DNA of 64,000 nt from Ryuthela nishihirai (taxonomy: Eukaryota; Arthropoda; Arachnida; Araneae; Heptathelidae): NCBI GenBank assembly GCA_038380435.1, contig JAWZYU010000010.1, forward strand, positions 48,456,135-48,520,134, read 5' to 3'. Every line of letters starts with the position of its first letter. Positions within the stretch are counted from its first letter, which is position 1. This document shows positions 41,601 to 56,600 of the stretch, piece by piece. The position numbers were made by a program, and so were the translations under genes. The notes beneath the pieces are model-generated. The model was not told where the DNA came from and did no database searches. It saw only the letters and a list, made by a program, of their open reading frames with translations.

Positions 41601-44600
41601 ACAGGTATTTTTCATAATGTTGATATTTTGTGATAAGTTGTTTGCTGTGTAAAACTTTTTTAATGTATTTCACATTTAATGAACTGCTGAATGTTTACAT
41701 AATATATTGCTACAGTAATTTTTAAATGCTAGGTTTTTTCACTACTATAAAGATAGATTTTTGTGGATTTCAGTTAAATTCATACAGTATTTGAATAAAT
41801 TAAAGTTCATTATAAGTTTAAATAGATCATTTTTTTTAGAATATATGCTTTATTTGAGATTAGCCTTTTATTGCAAAATTTTGATTTTGTATTATTCATC
41901 TCCAATCATTTTTAAACAGAATTTAGTTACATTTGAATTTATATGTTGCACTTTTATGTATACTCACATTTTTCAGTTTATGTTCTCTTTTCTTTATCTT
42001 TGGAATGCAGGTGATACAGAATCCTATCCACCAATGCCTATAATTTTGTTTCTATCTACTAGTGCACTTCTATGTCCTTTCCATATGTTGAATGTTTTCC
42101 CAGGTGCAGCTAATATTGTCTATCCTTCAGAGCCTATTTGCACAGAAGGAGAAAGAAAACGAAAAGGTTTGATTCAGTTTTTGAAATTTATTTCAATTCA
42201 GTTTCATTTTGCATTATATGAATTTCAAATGCTCACTATTTTAAACTCTTGTACATAAAATGTTTGAACCTTATAATATTTGAAATTCATTAAGATATAT
42301 ATTGTTAAAATATCTGTGAAAGCATTCGTAACATATTAAGGGTTGTGTTCTACACAAAGCATATAAACATCAAGGGTTATTATTATTATTATCCAGTTGT
42401 TTCTCTTCCTGTATTTTAAATTTTGATTATATTTTGAATTTTGCATCATATTTAAAATATAATAGTTCAAAATATTTATTTCTGTACTTTTAATTGTGGA
42501 ATCTGTTGCTTCCAGTAGCTTTTTTTCCATACATTTTATGAATTAAAGATTTTTGAAATATATTTGTCTTCAGCATATTTCATCAGTTTTGCAGTTAATA
42601 ATTAAATATTAAGTGTTGTCTGTAAAGTGCTCAAATCATTACTGCAAATTCAGCTAAAGTCAAAACTGAAATTTTCTGCTAACCCTCCATTTATTTTTAG
42701 CTGTACAAAATATTTTTCCTCTGAGTTATTTCAATTGAAATACTTAAACTAAATTAAGATTTTTCCAAAAGGGAAGCTAAGTTTTTAAAACTTCAAAACC
42801 TTTCTTTCACATGCTTTACCATTTACAACAGAAAAACAAGCATTCACAGCAAGCTGACAATCATCTGCTTCTGAAAGTGATATGCTTTAATTGCTGGTTT
42901 CTCATTTCTAAAAGTATATTGTGCTTCAGTATATATTAAGCTATTATTAGCTATTAGGAGATAGATGATAGCTCCTGTGAAGGCTCTCCAGCATGTTTTT
43001 TAATTTGCACATTATTCTCATCCAACAGATGCCTTTCCAAGCTCATCAGTGTTGCTTTTCTCACCAAGGATGATGTGGCAGACATCTCAGTAGAATTCAG
43101 TTTCTTCCCATACTCTGTAGAGTATATTGGGAGTTACTTGAATGATAGTGATAATCTTTCAGTTCATTGAGAGATTGTATAGTGGTGGAGGACAAACTGT
43201 ATCTTTGAAACTCACATAAAGAAATATTATGGGGTTCTCCAGCAAATTAGTAGGCCACTTAAATGGATCACCATAACCTATCAATCCAGTAGCCTGGCCT
43301 GAGAATTGCAATTGAGAAATTCATTTGTATCACATAATGCAAAGGCATGTCATCTTATTAAAACATGATTCTTCTGAATCATTCTCACTGAATTCTGATA
43401 ATGAAAGGTTATCAAATATATTCAACTACACAATGCCTGTTCTTTTCACCAAAAGTGGGATGCTCCTAAACTATTGCTAACATACAAAGTATTTCTCTTT
43501 ATTGTTATGTCATTTCTTTCTGTGTGACCAGCACTTCCATACATTTGAATAACTAGGCTAAAAAAAGTATATAGTGGTTTCAAGCTTTATTATGGGACTC
43601 CCACAGCTTAGCAAAGATTTCATCATGCCACCCTTTGGTATCATTGCATCCCTCGTCCTACCCACAAAATGTTAAAATGTGACAGTCAGACAAAATAACT
43701 TTCATAGAAATTCTCTTACTCTTGAAAGTAATTTTGATACTCTGGCTCCTGGTTCACCTTGCAGTTTTTATTTACCTGAGATTACCAATATAAATCTTGA
43801 TAAACTTACTGAAAATAATTCTCCCAACATTGACAATATATGCATTAATTATATTAAATATTCAAATAATGATACTTTTAAAAGTTCTGGCAAATCTCTT
43901 GAATCTTATCTACATTACCACTGCTGTACCACCTACATTAATTTATCTTCACAAAACCCACCCTGCCCCTCTGGCAGTAGGAGACACTGATGGGCTTGGA
44001 AAGACCCATCAATAGCCTATATTTAGCCTTGGCCCCATGTGCAAGAGAGCCTTACCCTGTGCACTTTAAAAACTTACTGAATAGCCTTGGTGGGAGGTTA
44101 CCATCTGTCTCCTAACAGCTGTCCAGTGGGTCCCCCCCCCCCCTCAACCTTCTCTGAGACTTGGGATCCTTATGACCTGGCCATTTAGCCCATTGTGTGC
44201 AAAAAAATGCCATTCAGAGGTAAAATACCCAATTCAATCATCTACATTGAAATAATAAATAAATCTGGAGATCAAAACCATATCTAATTATAGGCCAATA
44301 GCTAGTTCTACAGTGATGGAGAAAATTATGGAGAACCATGTTTCCAACCATCAAATTTCTGCCTAAAATTGATCTGATCTCACAAAGACAATAAAGTTTT
44401 CAAGCAAACAAAAGTAATACCTTCCAGAAAAAATACAGGCAAAACCAGTGCAAGCACTAATGATGGTAAGGTCACTTGCATTATCTTTGTAGACCTTAGT
44501 AAAGCTTTCATTACCTTAGACCACAATATTCTCCTACAAACACTACAAAAGTCAGGAATATGTGGACCACTTTTCAGTGGTTAAAAATGTTTCTTACTAA

Positions 44601-47600
44601 TTGCTTTGCTTTAATGATAGCAAACTTAATTCTGTGGATTCAGGTGTTACTCAAGGCTTAATACTATGCCCAGTGTTATTTTTAATGTGTATAATACTAA
44701 AATTTTTACCAGTAGTAAATTATACCTATACGCAGCTGACATTGTTTTATTATATAGTCATAAAAATTTAAATTAGGCTTATAAGGTACTACAAAAATAT
44801 TTTAATACCAAATGATTGCCTAATAACAAATTGATTTTTAATGTTAAGAAAACAAAAATAATGAATATTCACTCTACAGGATGCAAACTCACTTTAACAT
44901 CTTTGCTCTTTGTTCAGGACTCATTTTGCCTAACCTTTCCAGGACCCAGGCTAAAAAACAGGTTTCTATCCAGGGGCCAAGCTATTTTCTGCCTATGCTC
45001 AGCCAAAAAAAAAAACTTTAACTTTAGAACTTTTTTTGCCAAATAACTAATGAAAGGAATTATGGCATGTTGTATGTCAAATTAATCAGCATTTAATTCT
45101 TGATTTTCTGAAAATCAAGTATTTAACAATAAAGACAATATGTTTTATTTTAATAGGACTTTTTTAGAGTCATGTAGTAAAAAAATGCATAATTGAAATC
45201 CAAAGTGAATGCACAGTATTCCCTGTTAAGAAACAATAATTAATAGATTCTGAAAAAAATTCATCGCCGTCACGGCGGGAATCGAACCCGCATCTCTCCA
45301 GATTCATGCCAGAGCGCGCTAACCATTGCACCACGCGTCGGACAATGAATATTTTCAGAATATGACCTTTTAAGTTTTTCTTCTTGAGACGTGACTGAGA
45401 CAGCACCATCTATACTGAAGGAGATGCAACGTTTACAGTCGTTGCATTTGATTATCAGATGTTAATGAGAAGGTCGCTAACGCTACCGCGTTAAATATAT
45501 AATTGAAATCCAAAGTGAATGCACAGTATTCCCTGTTAAGAAACAATAATTAATAGATTCTGAAAAAAATTCATCGCTGTAAACGTTGCATCTCCTTGAT
45601 TATAGATGGCGCTGTCTCAGTCACGTCTCAAGAAGAAAAACTTAAAAGGTCATATTCTGAAAATATTCGTTGTCCGACGCGTGGTGCAATGGTTAGCGGG
45701 CTCTGGCATGAATCTGGAGAGATGCGGGTTCGATTCCTGCCGTGACGGCGATGAATTTTTTTTCAGAATCTATTAAAAAAAAATGCATCTGGCAACACTA
45801 ATAAAAATTTATTTAAAAAAAAACTAATAGACAAAAATGATTACGATGCACATGAATAGAATGACTATATATTTCTGAATATCAAAATTTTTTTTTGGTT
45901 TTAAGTAAATATTTTTCTCGTTTTGTAATTTTTTTCTTGGTACCATACTTTGAGAAAATTCCAGGTTTTGAGCCGATTGTGCTTAATCAAATAAACAAGT
46001 CAACTTTAGAATTAAAAAAATAGCCAATCAATGGAAATAAGTCATTCTATATACAAAATTAAACAGAATTTAATTACGAATTTTATGAAAATAAATAATG
46101 TAAATAAATTTACATGCATATTACTTTTAATAAGCCTTTTTCAGTGTGATATGGTGAAAAAAAAGATCGCACTAAACAATTAAGGCTTCATTCTGGAAAA
46201 CTTGCTGAATAAAAATAGTTAAATTATATATTTATCAAAAGGAAATTTCCTCCTGAATAATATAATATTCAACCTGAAATATGTTTTTTATTTATTTTAA
46301 TGATTCTTTTCAGTATCGTATATTTTAAACGGCCAGTGTTATACAACGTGTCTTTGGCCTTCTCACATTCACGGGATTTTCTGAAATGGTTATGAAATAG
46401 AAAAAAAAAACTTTCTTGGCTGCTTTTTTTTCTTACTAAACATTATGAATTTTTTCTTTGGGTGTTGAAGTTTGACGATCTTGGCAAAATGCAGAAAGGT
46501 TTGTGCAACAAGGACCAGCTCTTCCCAAAATTGCCCTCCCAAATGGTGGCTGATTTCCATAGCAATGAAAGTCTTCCATATACAAGACATTCATTTTCAG
46601 AAAACGGTACAAGCTCAAAGTTTTTTTTATGAAAAAAAAACAAGAAATAATAAAATAAAAATTACATATAACCTAATGAAATGTTAAATAAAATATTTGC
46701 AACAACTTTTAACCAGCCTCTGATCTAACATAACTCGGAAAAATTGATAAATCAGCCGATCATAAGATCGCTAACTAACGGAAGTAAATCTATAGAAATG
46801 AATTTGCTTTTGTGTCCAAAAACTCATTTATTTTCAGAAAATAATACTAGATCAAAGTTTTACTGGAAAAGTAATAAATAATAAAATAAAAATTAACGTA
46901 TAGGCTAACATGATGTTAAAATATTCACAGCAACAAGTTGTAGGCCAGCCATACGGTATAACATAACTGTAAAAAAAATCAATACTTGTCGATCAGCCAA
47001 AAGATCGCTAATTTCCAAAAATAAATATACTGAAATGAAAACTAAGGTTTAAATATAAAAAAAATACTAACTTGACAAAGAGTACCCAATATGCTGGAAC
47101 AAAACTTGCATCAGCCATCTGCATCTTGTTTGCCTCAGTGAAGCATAACTAATTAAATGCAGTTGCAACCAGAATTTTTAAAAAGGACGTGTTTACTTTT
47201 AGTTTTGATTTGAAGGCGGGAAAAATGCATAGAATGCTGGGGAAAATGATAAAAATAACTTGGGAATACTGACTAGGTTTTTGACAGAAAAGAGTGTGAA
47301 ATGGAAAAAAAATGGCGGTACATATTTTATAATTACTTCCAAAATCTACGGTTTTTAAAAATAGCAGTTTTTTTTGTTGTTAATTTTTAGATTTTCGAAA
47401 ATTTAGGAAAAAATTTGTTGATAATAGCCCAAATCAAACTTGTGAGCTTAAATCAGAAGGTTGCTTCAGCAAATAGGAATGTTAACAAGCAAATCGGCAA
47501 AACTGTTTAGTGCTTCTAAAAATGGCAATCAGATGGCTTTATAAAATTATTTATATTGTAATTTAGTAAAATATGCATCAAATTAAAAAACAAAATATTA

Positions 47601-50600
47601 TTTTTGAAGCCTGAATTATATATTTTTATAAGATATATATAAAAATTACAACAGCAATTTTTATTTTTAAAAAATCGATATATTTTTGTTGTACTAAGAC
47701 CGTATGCATACATCATCGACACTCGCAACTTAGATTCTCTGTACCTTTATACAGGTTAGGGCCTGGAAGGGTTAAACAATACACACATCAAACTTATGTT
47801 TTGGTCGACATTTGGAACTAATAAATAAAATATTTAGGTATGATAGTTGATACTAACTGAATATGGGGTAAACATGTAAACAAATTGGATGCTAAGCTCA
47901 CACACTGTGCAATCAAAATATGCTTTGTGAATTTTTTCATCCCAAATACATCTGTTTGCTTCAGAATCCATTTTACAATATAGATTAACAGTTTATGAAA
48001 ATACTTTTAAAACATACTTGAACAAAGTAACTGCTATTCCAAAACTCTTATTTGTTAACACGTTAAAGTACACACATGTGGCATCCCAGCCTATTACATC
48101 ATTGAGGGCACCATGCACATGCTTAGGTGTGTGAGATATATAATGCTGCAGCGTTTTCTTGGACTTTTAGTTGAATACAGCAGTTTGAAGCAGTGCATTT
48201 TATCAGCTCTTTTATTGTTTTAAGTTTTAATATAAGTTATATCATTATGGTTGGCATTTAAAAGTTCAATACTGGGATTTATTTCATAAATCCTAGTATT
48301 GAAAAGGAAATTTTCTAAGTAGTAAAAATATATTTCTTTATTATAAAACAAAAAGTTTTATATTTTTATCCCATAATAAATAAAAATCCCCCAGGTAAGG
48401 CATGGATGTTCATGTTGTTTTCTGCTGAGGTCCTGCCATCCTCTCAGATGTGCTTGGTAAAAGCAGAACAATTGCTAAAAAATTCCAAAAATTAAAAATA
48501 ACTACAGAAAGATTACAATGAATCACATGATCTTGTATCTCTTTAACCCTCCAGGTGGCTGGAATGGGTTCTTTCCACCACAGCTATGTGGTCCCATAGT
48601 GTTACTGACATGGGACACTACCACACAGCCTATGCTTACAACTTACTGTGGAATTTAAGAGCCCAAGAGAGTAATAGAAGTGTATTGCTTGGAGGGTTAA
48701 TCAACCACCCAGAGAATTAATAAATATGTCATCATTTTCAAGGCTGAATTGTCTGTTAAAAAGTTTATTATTGTGAAGATATATTTAATCAACTGAACAA
48801 ACATGTCAGCTGTCAGAATTATGAATAACACACACATTTTTAGCATAAGGTATATTCCCTGTGGATACCTTAACAGGTTTACGTAGATAAATGTTTCTCA
48901 CTATTAACTGACAACAAACAGAAATGAATTGAATCGGTCATGCAAAATTTGATTTCATTTGAACAAAACTGTTAGTTTATTATGATATTGATGAACATTA
49001 ACTGTAATAATGTTTTGTTGACTACTTAAGTACACCATAATGCTACTTTTGTGATCACTTATATGCTTTGCAATGTTATTATATACATACTTATGCATTT
49101 TGTAATGTGTATGACTGTTTCATGAGAATAAAACTCTCTCAATTCAAAATGCACTTGACATTGTTCCAACTGTCAAGAACTATCAGCTACTGTTTATGAT
49201 GTTGGACTTCATGCAATGAGTGAAGTAAGCTTTTAATTAAATGAAATAATCTTGTAGATACAAAGGTTGTGTATCTAAATGCAATGCATAAAATTAACTA
49301 TTGATCTCTGACATTTTGAGAATTATATTGAATTTAATTTCACCATAAAACTTTTCTTGAAAATCTTGTGCCACTTAAGCAACTAGTCACATTTCCTCCT
49401 TGCTTTAGAAATCACTGCCTTAACTCTCTCTAGCAAGGTCCCCTTCATCTGCAGACATGGACATGTGATTTCATAATCACAGCCCAGAAATAGACTCAAG
49501 TGTTTTAACACAATATATGGCCCTTCGTTTTTTTGCAGTAGGAATATCCAGTTTAAATGTTCTTATATACACAATGTTATAAAAAGTAACTGGATATTTC
49601 CATGTTATCAGAATGAAAGCCACATTCAAAGCTCCCTAACTTTGAAAATAAACTTTTTACAGAAAATGTCACTAGAGATAAACAAGATCACACTTAAATC
49701 TCTCTAACAATTTTCAACAATATTTCCTAAGTATTTAGCATTATCAGAGCTGCAACGTTTAACATCAGATACTGCTGTCACACTCTACTTAAACTTTTTT
49801 CCCCTAAATTGAGGAAAACTGAAAAAAATTACCTTTTCATTAGTGAATGATTTGTTATAATAGTTATGTTTTGCTTTTGAAATAAATTTTCATGAGTAGT
49901 AAAAGTTACAGTAAAAATTTTCAGCTTCCATAATTCTTTAAATATTAAATGAATATTGCAGAAAATTAATGTTAAGAGAGATTGAGTGATATCTTTAATT
50001 TATCTCCAGTAAAATTTTTTCTTAAAAAATCGTATTTTCAAAGTTTGAAACTTTGAATATGGCTTTCCATTTACGTAACATGAAAGTATCCAGTTACTCT
50101 TTGTAATATAGTAATATATACCAAGAAAATGTATATTTTATATTTAATAAGTAATGCTTACTCTTTTCATTTATGATAAATTTTTATCAGTAGTGTACAC
50201 AAAGAATCTGTGTCAGCATTCAGGCTACCATTTTCAAGGCATATGCATGTTATCACTTGTAATCCCTTGTGTTTCCTCTTCATTTTAAAACTGGCTCTTC
50301 TTATAATGTATTTTGAGTTTTATTTGAATTGTTGCCATTCACTAAAATTTTGGAAAATGTTAATTAATAAAATGAGCTTTTTTTATAATTGCAAATTGCA
50401 TCTCTTAACAAATACTTCTGTTATTTCTTTCTATTTTATTACTGTATGTTTTAAAATTGCTTTTACTACATCTAGAATTACTTATATTCATTTAATAATT
50501 CGATCAATACTTTGATTTTGAAGAATGCTATTTTTTTTAACTTTATTCGTATCTGAGCACAGTATAGGTGTTAACCTATTAGTGGTTCCTCCCAAAACTA

Positions 50601-53600
50601 TCAGTAAGTATTCTGTATAATGCATTAGTATGATATGGAATATTATTTTTGGGATCAAATTAAATGTTTGCCAAATTAAACTCTGAACCCCTAGCACTGT
50701 ACTCCAAAAAAAATAATGAATATCAAAAATAGTTGTTAGATACCAAATGATGATAGATCGAAAAACGAAATTTGCGTCACTAAAATAACAATGGTTCCTA
50801 TTATTTTAGTGATGCCTGTATTTTAAATACTATGGTTATACCGAGTTTAGTAAATGTTCACCAAATGTATAACATTAAATTTACGTGACAATACTGCCAA
50901 CACTTTACTGATTCGTTCTCACTTGGCCTCCGCTCATTAGGGGCGTTTTTTATAATGTGGACGACAGAGTCATTAGATACGAATAGTAGAACTCAAAACA
51001 CAGAGATGGGATACAAAGATTCATACTCATGAAATTCATCACTTTACGGATTCGTTCTCACTTGGCCTTCACTCGTCAGGGGCATTTTTTATAATATGGC
51101 AGGTGGTGTACTGTTCAACCATAGATAGAATGCCTTAATAATACCATTCAGAAAAAACGAAAAAGTACAATGTACTGGCTGTTCCAATTCTGAAACCGCC
51201 AATATGCCATACTTTTCTAAGAGTCACACTTCGACCAGTGCCTGCCAGTTGGGAAACAAAAAGTTTTTTTAGTGGCAAATAATATAATAGAGTAACAAAA
51301 GTAAATATCTAGACAACACTTTAAGATTAAATATGGTCTAAAATTCGGTGAACATTTACTATTTTTGGGAAACGAAGGTTTTTTTTTTGTATGCATATTT
51401 TCATTAAATTTGGTAAGCAGTTAAACACAAGCCATTATTTTTTGTGATTTCTAATAGCAACATTTTAAAGTCTTATTTTACATGATATTGATTAACATTA
51501 ACTGTAACATATTGTGTTGACTACTTAAGTACACTGTAATGTAATACAATGTACACACATAACTTTTGTGACTATTTATGTAATACTAGGTCTAGTTCTC
51601 ATTTAGTAGTGTACATTTGAAATGATTTTCTTTTGAAGTTTTTTTTGTTGTTGCAGTACTTTTTTGGTTTGAAATTTTGAATTTACTGCTAAATGCAGAA
51701 AAAAAGAAATAGTAAATAGATTGCTTCAAAAGTTTAATATGCTATAAAAAAATTTTTCAGTTATTTATGTATTTTTAAGATTATTAATTTTTTTTAAATT
51801 GGCTTGTTTCCAAAGCAAGATCATTTTTTGTAGCACTGAGTTATACTTACTTAGGTTGGGTTCATAGTGGTGATCAAGTGGTTAGTGCATTTGGCTGCTT
51901 ATCAAAGGGACCTGGGTTCAAACCCTAGATAAGGCTTAAATGTTTGTGTTGTCTTTTTGCTGAGGTTTTGGCTCCCTCACAGATATCCTCTATGGCATAT
52001 TAAGATGACACAGGCTCCTGTCAGACCACTGTGGCAAGCATCTGCTTGAGGGGTAATTTTTTTTAATGATAATTACATTTCCTGCTAAATAATAATAAAA
52101 AAACTAAATAAATGAAATATTTTGTAATAACTGAACTCTAAAATATGTTGGAATAATAAAGTGAATTAGAAATAACTGGATAATTACTTTAAAATGACTT
52201 TATTTAAATAAAAAGAATAATCAGTTTCATTATAATCAACAGAAGTAAACAATCTTCACTATATCACATAGATGATAGTAATGGAGAAATAGATCTCACT
52301 TATGGTAAATCCTGCAGCAGTAAAAAAATTTGTAACCGATGTGCAAAAACATGAAAAACTTTTGATGATTGTTTCCTACTAAAATTCTTTATTCTAATAA
52401 ACCCATGATGTAAAAAATGAATTTTGTTTAATAGAGCACAAAATATAATCACATTTGATAATCTTAATAAAATGTGCGCAATTGCATATAATGAGGATTT
52501 TTTTCCCAAGACTGCAGTGATATCGTAAAGAAAAAAAAAACTGAATAAATAGCATAAAGCATAATTGTTTATAACTTTGTGAAACTTTGTTTCTTATTTT
52601 AATTAATTGTTCCAGTGACCAAATGATTAGCATGCATTGCTTCAGATCAAAGGGACTTGTATTTGAGATCTGGATGAGGTATGATTGTTTATTTTTTGTA
52701 TCCTCACAGATCTCTTGGCATTTTAAACTGGCAGGCTCCTCTCAGCCCTCTGTTGCAAGTAATTGTTTGAGGGGTAATTTCTTTATTATTTATTGCATCA
52801 CATGTTTAGATTTTTTATTTTACTGACTTAATATGTATAATTTGAAAAACTATTAATTTTTGAAGACTAAAAAAAATTGCATGTCACAAAATAATTTGGA
52901 AACTTATTTCGAACATTGTATGTGAATTTTTTTTTTCTTTCTTGTCCTTTAGAAATACCAGCATCACCTGCTGAAGTACAGAAGTTGCCATTAAATAGTA
53001 GTCCTTTGTCTTCAGTATCATCATCAGGGCTTACACAGAGGGCTCCACAGTTGCAACCAGAGCCTCTTAAACCCAATTTAGCTATGTAAGTGAAATAAAT
53101 CAATATTGATAGTGTCAGTAATAATTCAATATTTTATTTGCCATATATAAAAAATGTAATACCGCATCTCTCTCTCTCTTTTTTTAAAATAATACTTGCA
53201 TAATATATAATAAATAACCTTAACTGGAATAGTGGTTAGGGAGGTAGCTACTGCTCTAGCAGTCAGACTTTGCATGTTGTGTTATCTCTAACCAAGGTAG
53301 TGGTAATTAGTGACTTGATAGAGTATGTCCTTGTATGAGAAATTCTGTACAAACTAATAGTAGTTTCTAGGACCCTTCAAACTAGTAGTACTAGTTTTTC
53401 CTCTGTCCTATATATTTCCCATCCTGCCTATGGTCAGTAGAGGACACCAATAGACTTGGAAAGGCTGCCTTCCATTGGATGTTAAGCCATGGCCCTGTGT
53501 GCAGGAGAGCCATACCCTATGCATGCTAAAGAACACCTCTTTCCCATGCTGGATGGCCTTGATGGAATGCTACCATTTCTCTCCAAACAGCTGTTCCAGT

Positions 53601-56600
53601 GGGCCCCTCCTTCAACCTTCTCTGAGCCCTCGGAGTCCTTGTAACCTGGCCATTTAGTCCATTGTGTGCAAAAAAGTGTCACAAAACAATCCTAATCCTC
53701 TGTCTTATATGTTGTAAATGAAAGAAATACAAGGCCTTTCATTTCCATTAACTTCCAGTATCATCTAGGGCATTTTTCTTAATGAGAAAGACATTAATTG
53801 AATCTATTATGGCAATAAACTACCGAATTGTTTAGACAGTTTGTGTACAGTAGTGATAAAAATATTGCATAATCAAGAAACATTGAGTTATAAATATTTA
53901 CAATAGGGCACTCTATCAGAAAGAACTCATTATTTAATACACTGACTCAGTATGATGCCTCATTTCTTTGACATCTCCAGCTGTAGTTGCAGTTTTATAC
54001 ATTTCTTTCGAATACTGTTTTCTTGTCTTTTGTACTAATCTCAGGAAAGATTAGAATTAAATGTAATAATGTAAGTTTCATCGGTTTATTTGTGTTAGGT
54101 ATTTTTCCCTGAGTTACACTTCTTTTCTACACAGTGAAGTTAAGTGGCCACTGTTAAATGACCCTTGCTTAAACATGATTGGGGAAGAAGGTGTATTTGA
54201 CAGCTGAGCAGATAGAAGTTCACCCATTATCCATTCAGCTTGCTCTTTACTGCACTATTCTAGATGCAAGTTGATAGTTTAATGTCATCTAGCAACAGAT
54301 GACAGTTTTTCTGAATGCATGACATCTTTATTACAAAGAGCTTGGGAAGACAGTTGCTCCATCCCTTGCTTAATTTAAGTTTCTCCCTTTTTTTTACTTT
54401 GGATGCTTATCATTTTTCATAAACAACTACATTCAGAAAGTTACTTATTGAATCATGCACCCATACCATACCATACATAATGATATGTACATATATTTAT
54501 TTTTTTCTAATAGCCCACAGGAAAATCACAATGCTAGCATAATTGGAACATAACTTTACCAGTTGATAAATGCAAATTCATTAGTAAATAATAATAAGAA
54601 ATGATTATTTAAAGGTTTAAAAGTTCATTTCAACAAATGAATTCACAGCTCAATTGATTTACTGAGTATTTAACCACTATTAAGCTGTTTTAAGTAACAG
54701 GATAAAGATAGGTATAACAGAAAAACCTCTTGAATTGGGTGAGCCACTAACTCCTGATGACATGTCAAGTTCCTTTACACCCATCTTCATCCTGTTACTT
54801 AAAACAGCTTAAAAATTGTTAAATGCTCAATAAAAGTTCATTTATTATGACTTTTTAAATTCATATATTGCAAGGTTTTTACTCTAATTGCTCAAACTTA
54901 ATAATTTATATGTTTATAGTACATCTCAAGTTCCTTCCACTACAATTGTCAGCACATCTCCTGTTCCTTCTCAAGTTCCTCTCCAGCAAAATACTTCTCC
55001 AAATAGAATGTCAATATTTGGTAGATCAGAAGCTGCAGTTCCAGTATTTTTACCTCCACAGAGCAACCAAACACCTTCAATAGTTTCAGCTGCTCCCAAA
55101 ATGCCTTCTCAAGTTACAGTCCCATTTGGTAAATATTCAATAATCATTGCTTTTGTTAACAGCAGGCTTAATTAGTATGTGAAATTTATGTATATTATGA
55201 ATCTTCTTTTTTTTTTATTTTCAGTTATGGGACCACAGCAAGAAAAGTTAATTCCAGGATCCTCACCATTTCAGAATTTGCCAAATTCATCAGGAATGGG
55301 TATTCTTTCTCCAGCTCCTGTAATCCCTATACCTGGAGCATCCCCAAATCCACTTTTCCTTTCACCTTTGCCATCTCAGTTAATTTCTGCTGCACCATTA
55401 CCATGTAATACACCAGTAGCAGAAGTTAAAAAAGTTCCTGTTATCAATCCAGCACCCCCAACAACCTCGCAGGCTATTATACCAATTAACAATAGACCTG
55501 CTGCTCTGAAACCTATTTCAGTGTCACAGAGGCATGCAGCTGAAGCAATTAAGGTAATGTTATAGGATTTATTGCTTAACAACTAGCATTTGTTATTGCA
55601 TTTTTGATTTGTTGAATTGAAAATTAAATGGTTTTAGAAGGAACGGTATTAACACTGACCAGTCTAATAACAGTAACATTCAATATTTAATGTTGGCAAC
55701 TCCATACAAGCATTTTGTTTTTGAGCATTTTTTTCAACTCGTTAAAAAGCATAAAACAATCTCATGGAAATCATTATCATAGAGTATATAATATGGGTGT
55801 CTGCAGATATAGGTGGAGGAGTATCCTGCATCAGCAAGAAATGCAGTTATTATAATATATTTATTGTATATCTCATAAATTTCATAACATTTTAGTAAAT
55901 TTCCCATGCATTTTCATCATATTTGTGTTTGTATGCTGTCTGAATTGAATAAACATATTTTCATTCTTTAATTGTTCTTTCATATTGTTTAATTTCATAT
56001 TGATTTTCCTAAATGTAGTCATGTTTATTCCATTGGTTGTGGATAAAGCTAAGCCCACTAAGAAAAGTAATACTGTTGTTGTACCAACTGTGGGATTCAT
56101 ATTGTATTCTTTTGAAGCCACAATAAGTCTTATTGTGCTATCCAAGAAGTACGTTTTTAGTTATAGGATATATGTCACCTACTGATATAAATGTGTTTTT
56201 AAAGTAATGTTTCCCCTACAGTACAATAGCCAAAGATTATGATTCTCTAGGATGTATAATACACAGACCATCCCAGTGATCAAGTGGTTAGCATGCTTGG
56301 CTACTGATCAAAGGGACCATGGTTTGAGTTCTGGATAAGGCATGGATATATTCTATTTTTGTGTTACCTTTCTGCTGAAGTCTCACCATCCTCATAGATC
56401 TTCTCTATGGCTATCAAACTACAGGCTCCTGTCAGACCTCTGTGACGAGCATCTTAAGGTGTAATTTATTTTACTTATAATACACAGCCACATTAACTAT
56501 CAATTAATGCACACTACTTTGGTCCACATCTTATTTGATCATATGTTTCAAATATGATCAAATAAGTATGTAATAATAAATATATAATATTCTGTCTCCT

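Larger units (their letters stand above)
45191..45775. repeat. inverted composite of two tRNA-like units
   Basis: Structure from left: block X (45191-45267), a tRNA-like unit on - (45268-45340), block Y (45341 to about 45430), a 60-bp spacer, a second copy of X in the same orientation (45501-45577), Y inverted, then the tRNA-like unit on + (45675-45747) and the inverted end of X. In each unit the tRNA-like core is bounded by short inverted repeats of the form TTCTGAAAAWATTCAT. The two arms differ by only a few bases, so the event is recent. Confidence 0.85.

Noticed and set aside
41761..42258. 165-codon ORF treated as one coding unit
   Set aside because: Only 42011-42166 matches NUP214 and has splice sites in phase; the rest is Phe/Ile-rich intron read-through.
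55882..56185. overlapping open frames on both strands in intron 8
   Set aside because: No splice phase compatible with NUP214 and no recognised domain.
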